Assembly (NCBI GenBank): GCA_963702705.1
Contig: CAVPDR010000007.1
Span: 186,001-250,000 of the forward strand
DNA from: VRUE01 sp963702705
GTDB taxonomy: Bacteria; Actinomycetota; Thermoleophilia; Solirubrobacterales; 70-9
Reading direction: 5' to 3'
DNA length: 64,000 nucleotides
Position 1 is the first letter of the stretch, and every line of letters starts with the position of its first letter. Both the position numbers and the translations under genes were made by a program. Under the pieces are notes generated by a model. The model searched no databases and had not been told where the DNA came from. It saw only the letters and a program-made list of their open reading frames with translations. Shown in pieces: positions 1 to 8,039 of this stretch.

Positions 1-227
1 CCGAAGCGGGCGATGTCGTAGCGGGCCGTGACCGCCGACATCGGGATCCCCTCGATCGCGCAGCAGGCGAGGCCGAAGGAGAGCGGGAACATCGAATTCG
101 AGCGCGCCCAACCAAGCATTTTCTCGAAGGTGGTGAGGACGACCTTTTCCTCGACGAAGCGCTCCAGCTCCTCGCCCTCGAGGTCGCCGCGCAGCATGTC
201 GCGGGCGCGCAGCTGGCGCGAGCGCAT
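1..227 (-). CDS. nuoB: NADH-quinone oxidoreductase subunit B (NuoB), 3' part outside window
   Basis: Reading the reverse strand from the ATG at 227 to the window edge gives about 75 residues, including SNSMFPLSFGLACCAIE. This is the twin-cysteine motif that ligates the N2 [4Fe-4S] cluster of respiratory complex I subunit B. The protein sits in the peripheral arm at the membrane interface and passes electrons to quinone. It directly follows nuoA on the same strand. An in-frame TTG at 257 that would overlap the nuoA stop is an alternative start. The gene runs off the left edge, so only the N-terminus is visible. Confidence 0.93.
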   Translation of the reverse strand, partial: MRSRQLRARDMLRGDLEGEELERFVEEKVVLTTFEKMLGWARSNSMFPLSFGLACCAIEGIPMSAVTARYDIARF

Positions 228-247
228 CGTCTCGCGGGTCTCGCGCT

Positions 248-679
248 CTACTTCCAATCCAGCGCACCCTTTCGCCAGACGTAGGTGAAGGCAACGAGCA
301 GCAGGACGACGAAGGTGACCAGCTCGCCGAGGACGAAGACGCTGTCGGCCCCCTTCAGGATCACCCCGATCGGGTAGAGGAAGACGACCTCGATGTCGAA
401 GAGGATGAAGAGCATCGCGATCAGGTAGAAGCTGACGCCGAAGCGCATCCCGTGCGAGGGCTCGACCGGGATGCCCGACTCGTAGGGCTCGGACTGGCGT
501 AGGCTCGCCGCGGTCGGGCGCTTCGGGCGCTTCGGCCCGATCACGTGATTGAGCATCGCGAAAGCCCCCCCAACGGTGACGCCGAGGAAGGCGAAGACGA
601 GAATCGGCAGGTAGCTCTTCAGCACTGGGAAGTCGGATTTGGGCGGGCGGTCCGCGGGGCGCCATCGCCGCCGCCTCAC
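248..679 (-). CDS. nuoA: NADH-quinone oxidoreductase subunit A (NuoA)
   Basis: The product is a small membrane subunit of complex I that helps anchor the peripheral arm. Three hydrophobic segments are visible. The second and third flank the conserved loop and the stretch MLFILFDIEVVFLYPIG, a NuoA signature. The open frame begins at GTG 679 (143 aa). An internal GTG at 624, giving MLKSYLPILVF and about 125 aa, matches the usual family length better and may be the true start, because the first 18 residues are Arg/Pro-rich and non-membrane. nuoB follows at once, so this is the start of a nuo operon transcribed leftward. Confidence 0.92.
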   Translation of the reverse strand: MRRRRWRPADRPPKSDFPVLKSYLPILVFAFLGVTVGGAFAMLNHVIGPKRPKRPTAASLRQSEPYESGIPVEPSHGMRFGVSFYLIAMLFILFDIEVVFLYPIGVILKGADSVFVLGELVTFVVLLLVAFTYVWRKGALDWK

Positions 680-782
680 CGCCTGTATGGCGAGTTATAT
701 ACCGACCTTGTAACACATTGCTACATAGTGCTTTTCCGCATCAGCAAGCCGAATCCCGACCCTTTTGGGAGGAAATAGACCT

Positions 783-1217
783 GTGGCCCCGGTACACCTC
801 GTAGTCGGCTGCGCCGTAATAGCGCTCAACCTCGTCGCCTTCGCGATCGGCGGCATCGCCTGGTACCGCGATCGAGCCTCGGTGCGCTTCTGGTACCTGC
901 TGCGCGCTGCCCAGGCCGCGGTCTTCCTGCAGGTGATGCTCGGCGGCCTGCTCGTCTTCACCGGCCACAAACCCGACGACAGCCTCCACTACCTCTACGG
1001 GATCCTCCCGATCGTCGTCTCGCTGATCGCCGAGGGCGCCCGCACCGGCGCCGCCGAACGCGAGCTGCGCGACGTCGACTTCGAAGCCCTCTCGACCGAT
1101 CGGCAGCAGTCAGTCGCCCTCGCGATAGTCCGCCGCGAGATGGGGATCATGGCCGTCAGCTGCGGCGTGATCCTCTTCCTCGCCCTGAGGGCTGCCGGCA
1201 CCAGCGGCGCGTTCTAG
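783..1217 (+). CDS. Small four-helix membrane protein, function unknown
   Basis: I do not recognise a named family. The protein is about 144 aa with four predicted membrane helices (roughly residues 4-26, 36-60, 68-85 and 118-138) and a charged loop between helices 3 and 4. The GTG at 783 was chosen because a clear ribosome binding site, GGAGGA (768-773), lies 9 nt upstream. The upstream in-frame TTG at 765 would overlap that site. The gene is divergent from nuoA across about 100 bp and convergent with the DUF4383 gene, with a 27-bp-stem palindrome between them. Confidence 0.75.
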   Translation: MAPVHLVVGCAVIALNLVAFAIGGIAWYRDRASVRFWYLLRAAQAAVFLQVMLGGLLVFTGHKPDDSLHYLYGILPIVVSLIAEGARTGAAERELRDVDFEALSTDRQQSVALAIVRREMGIMAVSCGVILFLALRAAGTSGAF

Positions 1218-1232
1218 TCAATCCAATGTGGT

Positions 1233-1310
1233 GAGAGGGCCGGTCGCGCCTTCCAAAACGCTCGGCAGGAGCCTCGCTGGAGTGTTTTGGAAGGCGCGAC
1301 CGGCCCTCTC
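1233..1310. repeat. Long palindrome, family A copy 1
   Basis: Two perfect 27-nt complementary arms (1233-1259 and 1284-1310) enclose a 24-nt loop containing CGGCAGGAGCC and ending GAGT. It lies between two convergent gene ends, so it could terminate transcription from both sides. The arms and loop closely resemble the copy at 50726-50803, with compensating differences between arms. See also 26434-26500 and 54550-54620. Confidence 0.95.
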
Positions 1311-1323
1311 TTACAGGGACGAG

Positions 1324-1716
1324 CTAGCGTCGATCGAGGCCGAGCTGGATCGCTGCGACAGCAGCGAAGAGGGCTCCAGTGGTGAGGTGGAGGATCGCGT
1401 CGGCGGTGTTGTCTGGGAAGGCGAAGATTCCCGCGGGGCTGGTGCTGAAGGCCGCCCAGATTCCGGTGACTATCAGCGCGGCGGCGACGACGATCGCGTA
1501 GAGGAGTGCCCAGCGGGGCTTGAGGGCGAAGAAGAAGGCGGGGCCGAAGAGGAGGAAGCCGGAGAGTGCGTGGACGCCGTTGAAGTCGACGCCAAGCACG
1601 ACCTTGGTCGGCGCTCCCTCGCCGAAGTGAAAGCTCGGTTCGGCGATCAAGCCGGCGATGGCCCAGGCAATCTGCAGTGTCGCGAGGACCACGATCCCCC
1701 ACTGGGCAAGGTCCAC
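1324..1716 (-). CDS. DUF4383-type membrane protein
   Basis: The product is a 130-aa protein with four predicted helices. The motif NGVHALSGFLLF in the second helix and HLTTGALFA in the last helix match the histidine-glycine pattern of DUF4383 proteins, common in actinobacteria and of unknown function. The start is GTG at 1716, and no strong ribosome binding site is visible. The gene lies downstream of the flavin reductase gene on the same strand (76-bp gap) and is convergent with the small membrane protein gene at 783. Confidence 0.75.
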   Translation of the reverse strand: MDLAQWGIVVLATLQIAWAIAGLIAEPSFHFGEGAPTKVVLGVDFNGVHALSGFLLFGPAFFFALKPRWALLYAIVVAAALIVTGIWAAFSTSPAGIFAFPDNTADAILHLTTGALFAAVAAIQLGLDRR

Positions 1717-1792
1717 TGCGTTCGCGGCGCCGTTGTCGCCTCCATCGGGAGAAGCGTACTGGGGTGCGCCAGGCCTCCGCCTCTCATGCGAT

Positions 1793-2269
1793 TTAGCCCA
1801 GCGGCCGGTACTCGCCGCCGTGGAAGACCAGTGGCTCGCCCTCGCCCGTCGCCAGGTCGCGGACCTCGCCGGTGACGATCACGTGGTCGCCGCCGGCGAT
1901 CACGTCGCGCAGCTCACAGGCGATCCAGGCGAGGGCGCCATCGATCGCGGGGATTCCCTCGCGCTCGCTCCAGTCGACGCCGTCCCACTTCTCGGCGACC
2001 GGGGCCTTGGTGGCGAAGGAGCGGGCGATCTGCTCCTGGCCCGCGTGCAGGACGCTGATGCCGAAGTGGTTGGCCGCCTGGACGGCGAGCAGGGTGCGCG
2101 AGCCGCGGTCGAGGCAGGCCAGCATCAGCATCGGCTCGATCGAGAGCGAGCAGACCGCGTTGGCGGTCGCACCGGCCGGACCGTCGGGTCCGGCGGCGCT
2201 GACGACGGTGACGCCGGTGGGCAGCATCGCCATCGCGTTACGGAAGCGAGCGGGGTCGAGCGGACTCAT
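1793..2269 (-). CDS. Flavin reductase-domain protein (FMN-binding split barrel)
   Basis: The protein is about 158 aa from ATG 2269 and resembles the reductase components of two-component flavin monooxygenases, which pass NAD(P)H electrons to FMN or FAD. The N-terminus FRNAMAMLPTGVTVVSA is the family hallmark, and TANAVCSLSIEPMLMLACLDR forms the flavin-binding strand region. DHVIVTGEV and PLVFHGGEYRPL near the C-terminus also fit. An upstream extension to GTG 2311 would run into the divergent cytochrome promoter, so ATG 2269 is preferred. No monooxygenase partner is adjacent. Confidence 0.85.
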   Translation of the reverse strand: MSPLDPARFRNAMAMLPTGVTVVSAAGPDGPAGATANAVCSLSIEPMLMLACLDRGSRTLLAVQAANHFGISVLHAGQEQIARSFATKAPVAEKWDGVDWSEREGIPAIDGALAWIACELRDVIAGGDHVIVTGEVRDLATGEGEPLVFHGGEYRPLG

Positions 2270-2298
2270 GGCTGGACAGGACAATATGATGCCGCCGC

Positions 2299-2697
2299 GT
2301 GCGCCTGGCACTGATCACAGCAACGGCCCTCCTCGCCGCCTTCGGGCTCGCCGCCTGCGGCATGGGCGAGGAAGGGGTCTCAATTTCGAAGGGCGATCCC
2401 AACTACAACGGGGCCGTCCTCTTCGCCACGCACTGCTCCGGCTGCCACACGCTCAGCGCCGCCGGTACGCAGGGCAGCGGCAACCGCGGGCAGCGCACGC
2501 AGGGGCCGAACCTCAACGGGCGAACCGAGTCCTATGAAGACGCGCTCTTCGCGATTCAGAACGGCGGTTTCTCCGGCGCGATCATGCCGCAGAACATCGT
2601 CGTCGGCGAAGAAGCCGAAGCCGTCGCCCGCTTCGTCGCCAAGTACGCCGGCGAAGAAGCCGAAACTTCGCCGCGTCCCGGCGAGACTTCGCCCTAA
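2299..2697 (+). CDS. Lipoprotein c-type cytochrome (class I)
   Basis: The product is a 132-aa exported haem protein. Residues 1-20 form a lipoprotein signal peptide with lipobox LAAC (Cys20). The haem-binding motif CSGCH is at 46-50, and a likely distal ligand is the Met in GAIMPQN, so this is a membrane-anchored monohaem electron carrier. The C-terminal tail is rich in Glu, Pro and Ser. The start is GTG 2299. The gene is divergent from the flavin reductase over only about 30 bp and is followed 12 bp later by serS. Its redox partner cannot be told from context. Confidence 0.88.
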   Translation: MRLALITATALLAAFGLAACGMGEEGVSISKGDPNYNGAVLFATHCSGCHTLSAAGTQGSGNRGQRTQGPNLNGRTESYEDALFAIQNGGFSGAIMPQNIVVGEEAEAVARFVAKYAGEEAETSPRPGETSP

Positions 2698-2709
2698 CCT
2701 CCCGGGGAC

Positions 2710-3981
2710 ATGCTCGACCTGAAGCTGATCCGCTCCGACCCTGAGCGGGTCAAGGCGGCGCTTTCCCGCCGTGGCGCCGCCGAGCAGGTCGACGAACTGC
2801 TCGGCCTCGATATCCGCCGCCGCGAGCTGCTGCCCCAGATCGAGGGCGCGCAGGCCGAGCGCAAGACCCTCTCCAAGCAGATCGGCGAAGCGAAGCAGCG
2901 GGGTGAGAGCGGCGAGGAGCAGATGAGCGCCGTCGCCGCGCTGAAGCAGACGATCGAGTCCGGCAAAGCAGAGCTGGAGAGGGTCGAAGCCGAGCTGCGG
3001 GAGATCGCCACGGCGCTGCCCAACCTGCCCGACCCGGATGCTCCCGATGGGATGACCGAGGAGGACGCCGTCGTCCTGCGCGAGGAGGGCGAGCGGCCGA
3101 GCTTCGAATTCGAGCCCCGTGACCACCTCGATATCGGCACCGAGCTGGGCCTGATCGACATGGAGGCGGGCGCCCGGGTCTCGGGGTCGCGCTTCGCCTA
3201 CGTCAAGGGCGACCTCGTCCTGCTCGAGCTGGCCCTGGTCCGCTTCGCCCTCGACCTGGTCCGCGGCGAGGGCCACGAACCGGTCGTCCCGCCGGTGCTG
3301 GTTCGCGAAGATGCACTCGTCGGTACCGGCTTTCTGCCCGGTGACCGCGACCAGATCTACGAGGTGCCCAAGGACGAGCTCTTCCTCGTCGGCACCTCCG
3401 AGGTGCCGCTCGCAGCCCTCCACGCCGACGAGATCCTCGCCGCGGAGCGGCTGCCGCTGCGCTACGCCGGCTTCTCGACCTGCTTTCGCCGCGAGGCGGG
3501 CGCGGCCGGTAAGGATACGCGCGGGATCTTCCGGGTACACCAGTTCGACAAGGTCGAGATGTTCTCATTCGTCGAACCATCCGAGTCCGCCGCCGAGCAC
3601 GAGCGCCTGCTCGCGATCGAGGAGCGCATCCTGGCCGAGCTGGAGATTCCGTATCGCGTCGTCAACATCGCCGCCGGCGACCTCGGCGCGCCGGCGGCGA
3701 AGAAGTACGACTGCGAAGCGTGGATCCCGAGCCAGGGCCGCTACCGCGAGCTGACCTCATGCTCGAACACGACCGACTATCAGGCCCGGCGCCTCGGTTG
3801 CCGATACCGGCCCGGTGAAGACGAGGCGCCAGAGGCTGTCCACACGCTCAACGGAACCGCGGTTGCGGTGGGCCGGACGATGATCGCCCTGATCGAGAAT
3901 CGGCAGGAGCGGGATGGCGGATTCACGCTACCCACTATTTTGCATTCATATGGTTCGCCTGAAAAGATCGGTCCGGCATGA
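2710..3981 (+). CDS. serS: Seryl-tRNA synthetase
   Basis: The 423-aa class II synthetase charges tRNA-Ser and tRNA-Sec. The N-terminal ~100 residues form the long antiparallel coiled-coil arm (KTLSKQIGEAKQRGES to ALPNLPDPDAPDG) that grips the long variable arm of the tRNA. Motif 2 is visible as FRREAGAAGKDTRGIFRVHQ and motif 3 as NGTAVAVGRTMIALIENRQ. Length and order are typical. The start is ATG 2710, just after the cytochrome gene. Its stop overlaps the start of the response regulator gene by 4 nt, implying co-transcription. Confidence 0.97.
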   Translation: MLDLKLIRSDPERVKAALSRRGAAEQVDELLGLDIRRRELLPQIEGAQAERKTLSKQIGEAKQRGESGEEQMSAVAALKQTIESGKAELERVEAELREIATALPNLPDPDAPDGMTEEDAVVLREEGERPSFEFEPRDHLDIGTELGLIDMEAGARVSGSRFAYVKGDLVLLELALVRFALDLVRGEGHEPVVPPVLVREDALVGTGFLPGDRDQIYEVPKDELFLVGTSEVPLAALHADEILAAERLPLRYAGFSTCFRREAGAAGKDTRGIFRVHQFDKVEMFSFVEPSESAAEHERLLAIEERILAELEIPYRVVNIAAGDLGAPAAKKYDCEAWIPSQGRYRELTSCSNTTDYQARRLGCRYRPGEDEAPEAVHTLNGTAVAVGRTMIALIENRQERDGGFTLPTILHSYGSPEKIGPA

Positions 3982-4628
3982 GTAGCGGTGTTCGGGACTC
4001 AAAGCGGGTCGTCCTCTGCGACGACCATGAGATCGTCCGCGAGGCGATCAAGGCGCGCATGGCGAATTCGAGCATTGTCGAGATCGTCGGCGAGGCCGGC
4101 AACGGGCGCGACGTCGTCGACGTCGTCAAGGAGCTCGAGCCCGACGTGCTGATCATCGACGTCGAGCTGCCCAAGCGCGACGGCATCGAGGCGACCAAGG
4201 AGGTGCTGAAGGTCCGACCGCGGACCAAGGTGATCATCTTCACCGCCCATGCCCAGCCGGACCTGCTGGCGCTCGCGCTGCGGGCCGGCGCCTCCGGCTA
4301 CGTGCTCAAGTCGGCGCCGGCCGAGGACATCGCCCGCGCGGTCAAAGCGGTGACGGGCGGCGGCACTTTCCTCGGCGGCGACTTCGCCGGTGGCAAGCCC
4401 TCGGAGGTGGAGAAGCTGCTCGAGCTGTCGCCACGCGAGCGACAGATCCTCGAGCTCCTGGCCGAGGGCCTGCGGGTCAAAGAGATCGCCGAACGGCTGC
4501 AGCTCAGCCCGGCCACCGTGCACACTCACGTGCGCAACGCGATCGCCAAGCTCGAGGTGGACACGAGGACCGAGGCCGTGGCCCTCGCGGTCAAGTTCAG
4601 CTACCTCGGTGCCGGCGGCAAGGCCTAG
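3978..4628 (+). CDS. NarL/FixJ-family response regulator, orphan
   Basis: The 216-aa regulator has an N-terminal receiver (about 10-125) with acidic pocket D15-D16, phospho-acceptor Asp61 in LIIDVELP, the Thr of FTAHAQ and the Lys of YVLKSA. A C-terminal LuxR-type helix-turn-helix follows (LSPRERQILELLAEGLRVKEIAERL, in two parts, then SPATVHTHVRNAIAKL). It is translationally coupled to serS (ATGA overlap). No histidine kinase lies nearby, so its signal is unknown. The family normally dimerises on DNA after phosphorylation. Confidence 0.9.
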   Translation: MSSGVRDSKRVVLCDDHEIVREAIKARMANSSIVEIVGEAGNGRDVVDVVKELEPDVLIIDVELPKRDGIEATKEVLKVRPRTKVIIFTAHAQPDLLALALRAGASGYVLKSAPAEDIARAVKAVTGGGTFLGGDFAGGKPSEVEKLLELSPRERQILELLAEGLRVKEIAERLQLSPATVHTHVRNAIAKLEVDTRTEAVALAVKFSYLGAGGKA

Positions 4629-5035
4629 CTCGTCGCCTCCGCGGCGGGCTTCAACTCCAGCGCGCAGCCGTTGATGCAGTAGCGCTGCCCGCCGCGGTCG
4701 GCCGGGCCGTCGTCGAAGACGTGGCCCAGGTGCGCGTCGCAGTGCTTGCAGACGACCTCGGTGCGGCGCATGAAGAGGCTGTTGTCGGGGCGCAGCTCGA
4801 CGTGCTCGAGGTTGGCCGGCTCGGTGAAGCTGGGCCAGCCGGTGCCGGAGTCGAACTTCGTATCCGAGGAGAAGAGCTCGGTGCCGCAGCAGACGCAGGT
4901 GTACATGCCCTCGGTCTTCTCGTCCACGTACGGGCCGGTGAAGGGGCGCTCGGTGCCGGCTTCGCGGGTCACCTCGTATTGCTCGGGGGTGAGTTGGTCG
5001 CGCCATTCGGCGTCGGTCTTCTTTGTTTTGTTCAT
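4625..5035 (-). CDS. msrB: Peptide methionine (R)-S-oxide reductase MsrB
   Basis: The enzyme reduces the R-epimer of methionine sulfoxide in proteins as part of oxidative damage repair. The protein is about 136 aa from ATG 5035. It has two zinc-binding CxxC pairs (CVCCG and CKHC), the motif GTGWPSF, and the catalytic cysteine in GGQRYCINGCALEL. The longer frame to 5080 starts inside a large palindrome and is less likely. The gene is convergent with the response regulator, overlapping it by 4 nt. The cytoplasmic form is expected because no signal peptide is present. Confidence 0.93.
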   Translation of the reverse strand: MNKTKKTDAEWRDQLTPEQYEVTREAGTERPFTGPYVDEKTEGMYTCVCCGTELFSSDTKFDSGTGWPSFTEPANLEHVELRPDNSLFMRRTEVVCKHCDAHLGHVFDDGPADRGGQRYCINGCALELKPAAEATS

Positions 5036-5049
5036 AGGGGGAGGGTAGA

Positions 5050-5179
5050 GGGTGGCGGGAGGCGGCTCGTCGGTTCCCAAAACCCGCCAAAGGCGGGTTT
5101 AACCAGGTGCCCCTTCGGGGCCCAGAATCACTCTGCGGAGCCGCTTTGCGAGGAACCGACGAGCCGCCTCCCGCCACCC
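5050..5179. repeat. Long palindrome, 28-bp perfect arms with nested hairpins
   Basis: The arms 5050-5077 and 5152-5179 are perfect 28-nt reverse complements around a 74-nt interior. The interior holds a 9-bp hairpin (AAACCCGCC / GGCGGGTTT, about 5081-5101), a GCCCC-TTC-GGGGC hairpin, and a GCGG/CCGC hairpin next to a GAGT (minus strand) like that ending family A loops. It separates the divergent starts of msrB and the thioesterase gene rather than two gene ends, so a pure terminator role is doubtful. Confidence 0.93.
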
Positions 5180-5193
5180 ATACGATCCGCCTG

Positions 5194-5979
5194 ATGAACG
5201 GGAGCTTCTATACCCCGAGCGGAGTCGGCAGCTTCGTGGCCACGGAGCTGACTCGGGGGCCTTGGGACCCCGGGGCGCAGCATGCGGGACCGCCTTCGGC
5301 TCTCCTTGGGCGGGAGATTGAGCGGTTCGACGGCGATGGGAGCTTTCAGGTTGGGCGGGTCGTGTTCGAGATTCTCAGGCCGGTGCCTATTGGGGAGGTT
5401 CGGGTTGAGTCGCGGGTGCTGCGGCCTGGGAAGAAGGTGCAGCTGGTCGAGGCTTCACTGAGCAACGAGGCTGGGGAGTTGATGCGGGCTACCGCTTGGC
5501 TCTTGCGGAGGTCGGAGCTCGAGTTGCCCGCGGGGGCCGTGGCTGACGATGAGCCTCCGGCCGGGCCGGAGGAAGGGTGGACTCCTGAGTTCTTTCCTAC
5601 TGGACAGGACGTTGGGTACCACACGGCTATGGAGTGGAAAGCGGTTGCGGGGGCGTTTTTGGAGGCTGGGCCGGCGACGGTCTGGATGCGGATGCGGCAG
5701 CCTCTCGTGGAGGGGGAGGAGCCGACGCCTCTGCAGCGGGCGCTGGTTGCCGCGGATGTCGGCAACGGGATCAGCGCCGTGCTCGACTGGCGCGAGTACG
5801 TCTTCATCAACGTCGACCTCACCGTCCACTTCGAGCGGATGCCGACGGGCGAGTGGGTCTGCGTCGACGCCGTCACCCGCCCCCAGCCAAGCGGCATCGG
5901 CACCGCCGAGTCGGTCCTCTCCGACGAGCGAGGCCGCATCGGCCGCGCCGCCCAGTCCCTGCTCATCGCCCAGCGCTGA
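5194..5979 (+). CDS. Thioesterase family protein (TesB-like double hot-dog)
   Basis: The protein is about 261 aa from ATG 5194. The N-terminal half has RGPWDPGAQHAGPPSALLGREIER, the start of an acyl-CoA thioesterase hot-dog fold, and FEILRPVPIGEV. The C-terminal half has AADVGNGISAVLDW and FINVDLTVHFERMP, typical of the second hot-dog. It probably hydrolyses acyl-CoA thioesters, with the substrate unknown. Codon use is odd: up to about 5760 third positions are often G or T, and after that C/G as in the neighbours. An upstream in-frame extension lies within the palindrome and is rejected. Confidence 0.82.
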   Translation: MNGSFYTPSGVGSFVATELTRGPWDPGAQHAGPPSALLGREIERFDGDGSFQVGRVVFEILRPVPIGEVRVESRVLRPGKKVQLVEASLSNEAGELMRATAWLLRRSELELPAGAVADDEPPAGPEEGWTPEFFPTGQDVGYHTAMEWKAVAGAFLEAGPATVWMRMRQPLVEGEEPTPLQRALVAADVGNGISAVLDWREYVFINVDLTVHFERMPTGEWVCVDAVTRPQPSGIGTAESVLSDERGRIGRAAQSLLIAQR

Positions 5980-5988
5980 CAACCTGCC

Positions 5989-6039
5989 CGAACTGCATCA
6001 AATTCTCAATCCAGCAGGCTGAGAATTTGATGCAGTTCG
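5989..6039. terminator. Perfect 20-bp hairpin between convergent genes
   Basis: The arms 5989-6008 and 6020-6039 are perfect complements around an 11-nt loop. It is AT-richer than its surroundings and sits exactly between the convergent thioesterase and MFS gene ends, so it probably terminates both. It lacks a long U-tract. Confidence 0.8.
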
Positions 6040-6054
6040 CGAGCTGTGGCGGGT

Positions 6055-7245
6055 TCAACGCGTGGCTAGGAGGGGGCGGCTGCGGGGGGCGATCACCAGG
6101 GCGATGGTTGCAGCCGAGACCAGGGCGATCGCGGCGCTGAGCACGAAGGCGCCCTCGTAGCTGCTCAGCGCCGCGGCGGCGCCGGCAAGCGGGGCGCCGA
6201 AGCCGACGCCTGCGTCGAAGAACGCCGTGAAGGTGCCGAGGGCTGCGCCGCGGCGGGTGTCGGAGACGCGGCTGACGACGATCAGGGAGAGGGAGGGGTA
6301 GAGCAGCGAGAAGGCGGCGCCCATCGCCAGGGCGCCGGCGATCGCCACCGAGAGGCTGCCGGCGATCGCGATCGCGGTCAGGCCGATTGCCTCGACGACG
6401 GCGGCGGCGATTGCGACCCGGACCGGGCCGACACGGTCGGGCAGGTCGCCACCGATCAGGCGGGTGAGCACGACCATCGTCGCGAAGGCGCCGAAGACGG
6501 CGGCCCCGTGGCCGACACCGCGCGATTCGAGGTGCAGGACGACGAAGGCGGCCATCGTCCCGTAGCCGATCGAGCCGAGGGCGAGCGCGGCCCCCGGCCG
6601 GACCGCCTCGCGCTCGATTAGGGCGTGGTGCTCCTCTTCTGGATGGGGCACGGCGTGGAAGGGGTCGGGCAGGCGGCTGGCGATCAGCGCGCCGAGCAAG
6701 GGCACCACTCCGGCGAAGACCCAGACGAGGGTGTATCCGGAGCTCTGCAGCAGTAGCTCGCCGATCAGGGGCCCGATGCTGAGCCCCGCCCAGACGGCGA
6801 GGCCGTAGAGGCCGATCACCCTGCCGCGGCGCGCGACAGGCGCCAGGTCGACGATCCAGGCCGAGCCCGCCGTGAAGACCGTCCCCTCGCCGGCGCCGAG
6901 CACCAGTCGCGCCGCGACCAGGCCCGGCACCCCCAGCGGCAGCAGGTACATGAACCCCCCGAGCGCGACCAGGATCGAGCCGATCAGGACCGTCGGCTTG
7001 CGGCCGCGTTGGTCGGCGAGGCGGCCGGCGAAGGGCCGCAGCAGCAGGCCGGTGATCGCGTAGGAGCCGACCACGATGCCGACCGCGACGTTGCCGGCGT
7101 CGAGTGGGCCTCGGATGAAACGCGGCAAGACGGGAAGGACTGCTCCGACGGCGACCAGGCCGCAGAAGGTGACGGCGAAGACACCGGCAAAGGCGATGCC
7201 AGGTCGGGGGACGAGCGGCCGGGCGTCCTCGTCCGAGGCCTTCAC
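6055..7245 (-). CDS. MFS transporter
   Basis: The 396-aa polytopic protein has about 12 membrane helices and the MFS loop 2-3 signature in GRLADQRGRKPTVLIG. Helix 4 carries RLVLGAGEG, the conserved Arg of drug-proton antiporters. The topology resembles the YfcJ/MdtG-type drug exporter groups, but the substrate cannot be inferred. Its start overlaps the stop of the HAD phosphatase gene by 4 nt (ATGA), so the two are translationally coupled. Confidence 0.85.
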   Translation of the reverse strand: MKASDEDARPLVPRPGIAFAGVFAVTFCGLVAVGAVLPVLPRFIRGPLDAGNVAVGIVVGSYAITGLLLRPFAGRLADQRGRKPTVLIGSILVALGGFMYLLPLGVPGLVAARLVLGAGEGTVFTAGSAWIVDLAPVARRGRVIGLYGLAVWAGLSIGPLIGELLLQSSGYTLVWVFAGVVPLLGALIASRLPDPFHAVPHPEEEHHALIEREAVRPGAALALGSIGYGTMAAFVVLHLESRGVGHGAAVFGAFATMVVLTRLIGGDLPDRVGPVRVAIAAAVVEAIGLTAIAIAGSLSVAIAGALAMGAAFSLLYPSLSLIVVSRVSDTRRGAALGTFTAFFDAGVGFGAPLAGAAAALSSYEGAFVLSAAIALVSAATIALVIAPRSRPLLATR

Positions 7246-8027
7246 GACAGCAGCCCGGCGAGGTCCTCGACGATGTGGCCTGGGGGCGGCACCGCCGCCC
7301 CGGCTTCGGCGGCAGTGCTTGCACCGCTCAGCACCAGGATCGTCTCCAGCCCGGCCCGTCGCCCGCCCTCGATGTCGGAGGCGAGCCGGTCGCCGACCAT
7401 CGCCACGCGCGCCGCCCCCGCGATCAGCGCCCGCGCCTGCTCGAAGAGGTGGCGCTCCGGCTTGCCGCCGATCTCGGCCGTTGCTCCCGAGGCGGTTTCG
7501 ACCGCGGCCAGGATCGAACCCGTACCGGGCCAGGCGCCGCCGGGCATCGGCAGGGTCGGATCGTGGCTGGTCGCAAAGAGAGCGGCACCGCCCTGCAGCG
7601 CCAGCGTCGCCGTCAGCAGCTCCTCGTAGTCGAAGCCACGATGCCCGCTGACCAGCACCGCGTCGGCCTCGCGAGCCGCCTCGCCCTCGACCAATGCCAA
7701 CCCGGCCGCAACGACGGTCTCATGGAACGCGGGCGCTCCGATCACGAACGCGGTCGCCCCGGCACCGGCCCGCTCGACCGCAAGCCGAGCGGTGACGACC
7801 CCGGCCGTGAGGACCCGATCGTCCGCCACCGGGACCCCGGCCTCGCGCAGACGCTCCACATACGTTGCCGCCGGCCGACCCGGGTTATTCGTGACGAAGA
7901 CAATCTCCTTACCAGCGTCGATCAGCGCCCGCAGCGCTTCCATCGCCCCCGGCACCGGCTCGCGCCCAATCCAGACGACCCCGTCGAGGTCAACCAGAAA
8001 CCCATCGAATCTGTCCGCGAGCGCCAT
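7242..8027 (-). CDS. HAD-IIA family sugar-phosphatase-like hydrolase (NagD type)
   Basis: The 261-aa protein has HAD motif I DGFLVDLDGVVWIG near residue 8, motif II VFVTNN near 43-48, a C2-type cap, then GKPERHLFEQA and motif IV VAMVGDRLASDIEGGRRAG. These are the NagD/p-nitrophenylphosphatase hallmarks, so it is a cytosolic Mg-dependent phosphatase of small metabolites. ATG 8027 is a clean start. It is the first gene of a two-gene operon with the MFS transporter and lies opposite the ABC gene across a 23-bp-arm palindrome. Confidence 0.88.
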   Translation of the reverse strand: MALADRFDGFLVDLDGVVWIGREPVPGAMEALRALIDAGKEIVFVTNNPGRPAATYVERLREAGVPVADDRVLTAGVVTARLAVERAGAGATAFVIGAPAFHETVVAAGLALVEGEAAREADAVLVSGHRGFDYEELLTATLALQGGAALFATSHDPTLPMPGGAWPGTGSILAAVETASGATAEIGGKPERHLFEQARALIAGAARVAMVGDRLASDIEGGRRAGLETILVLSGASTAAEAGAAVPPPGHIVEDLAGLLS

Positions 8028-8039
8028 CCACGCAGGCTA

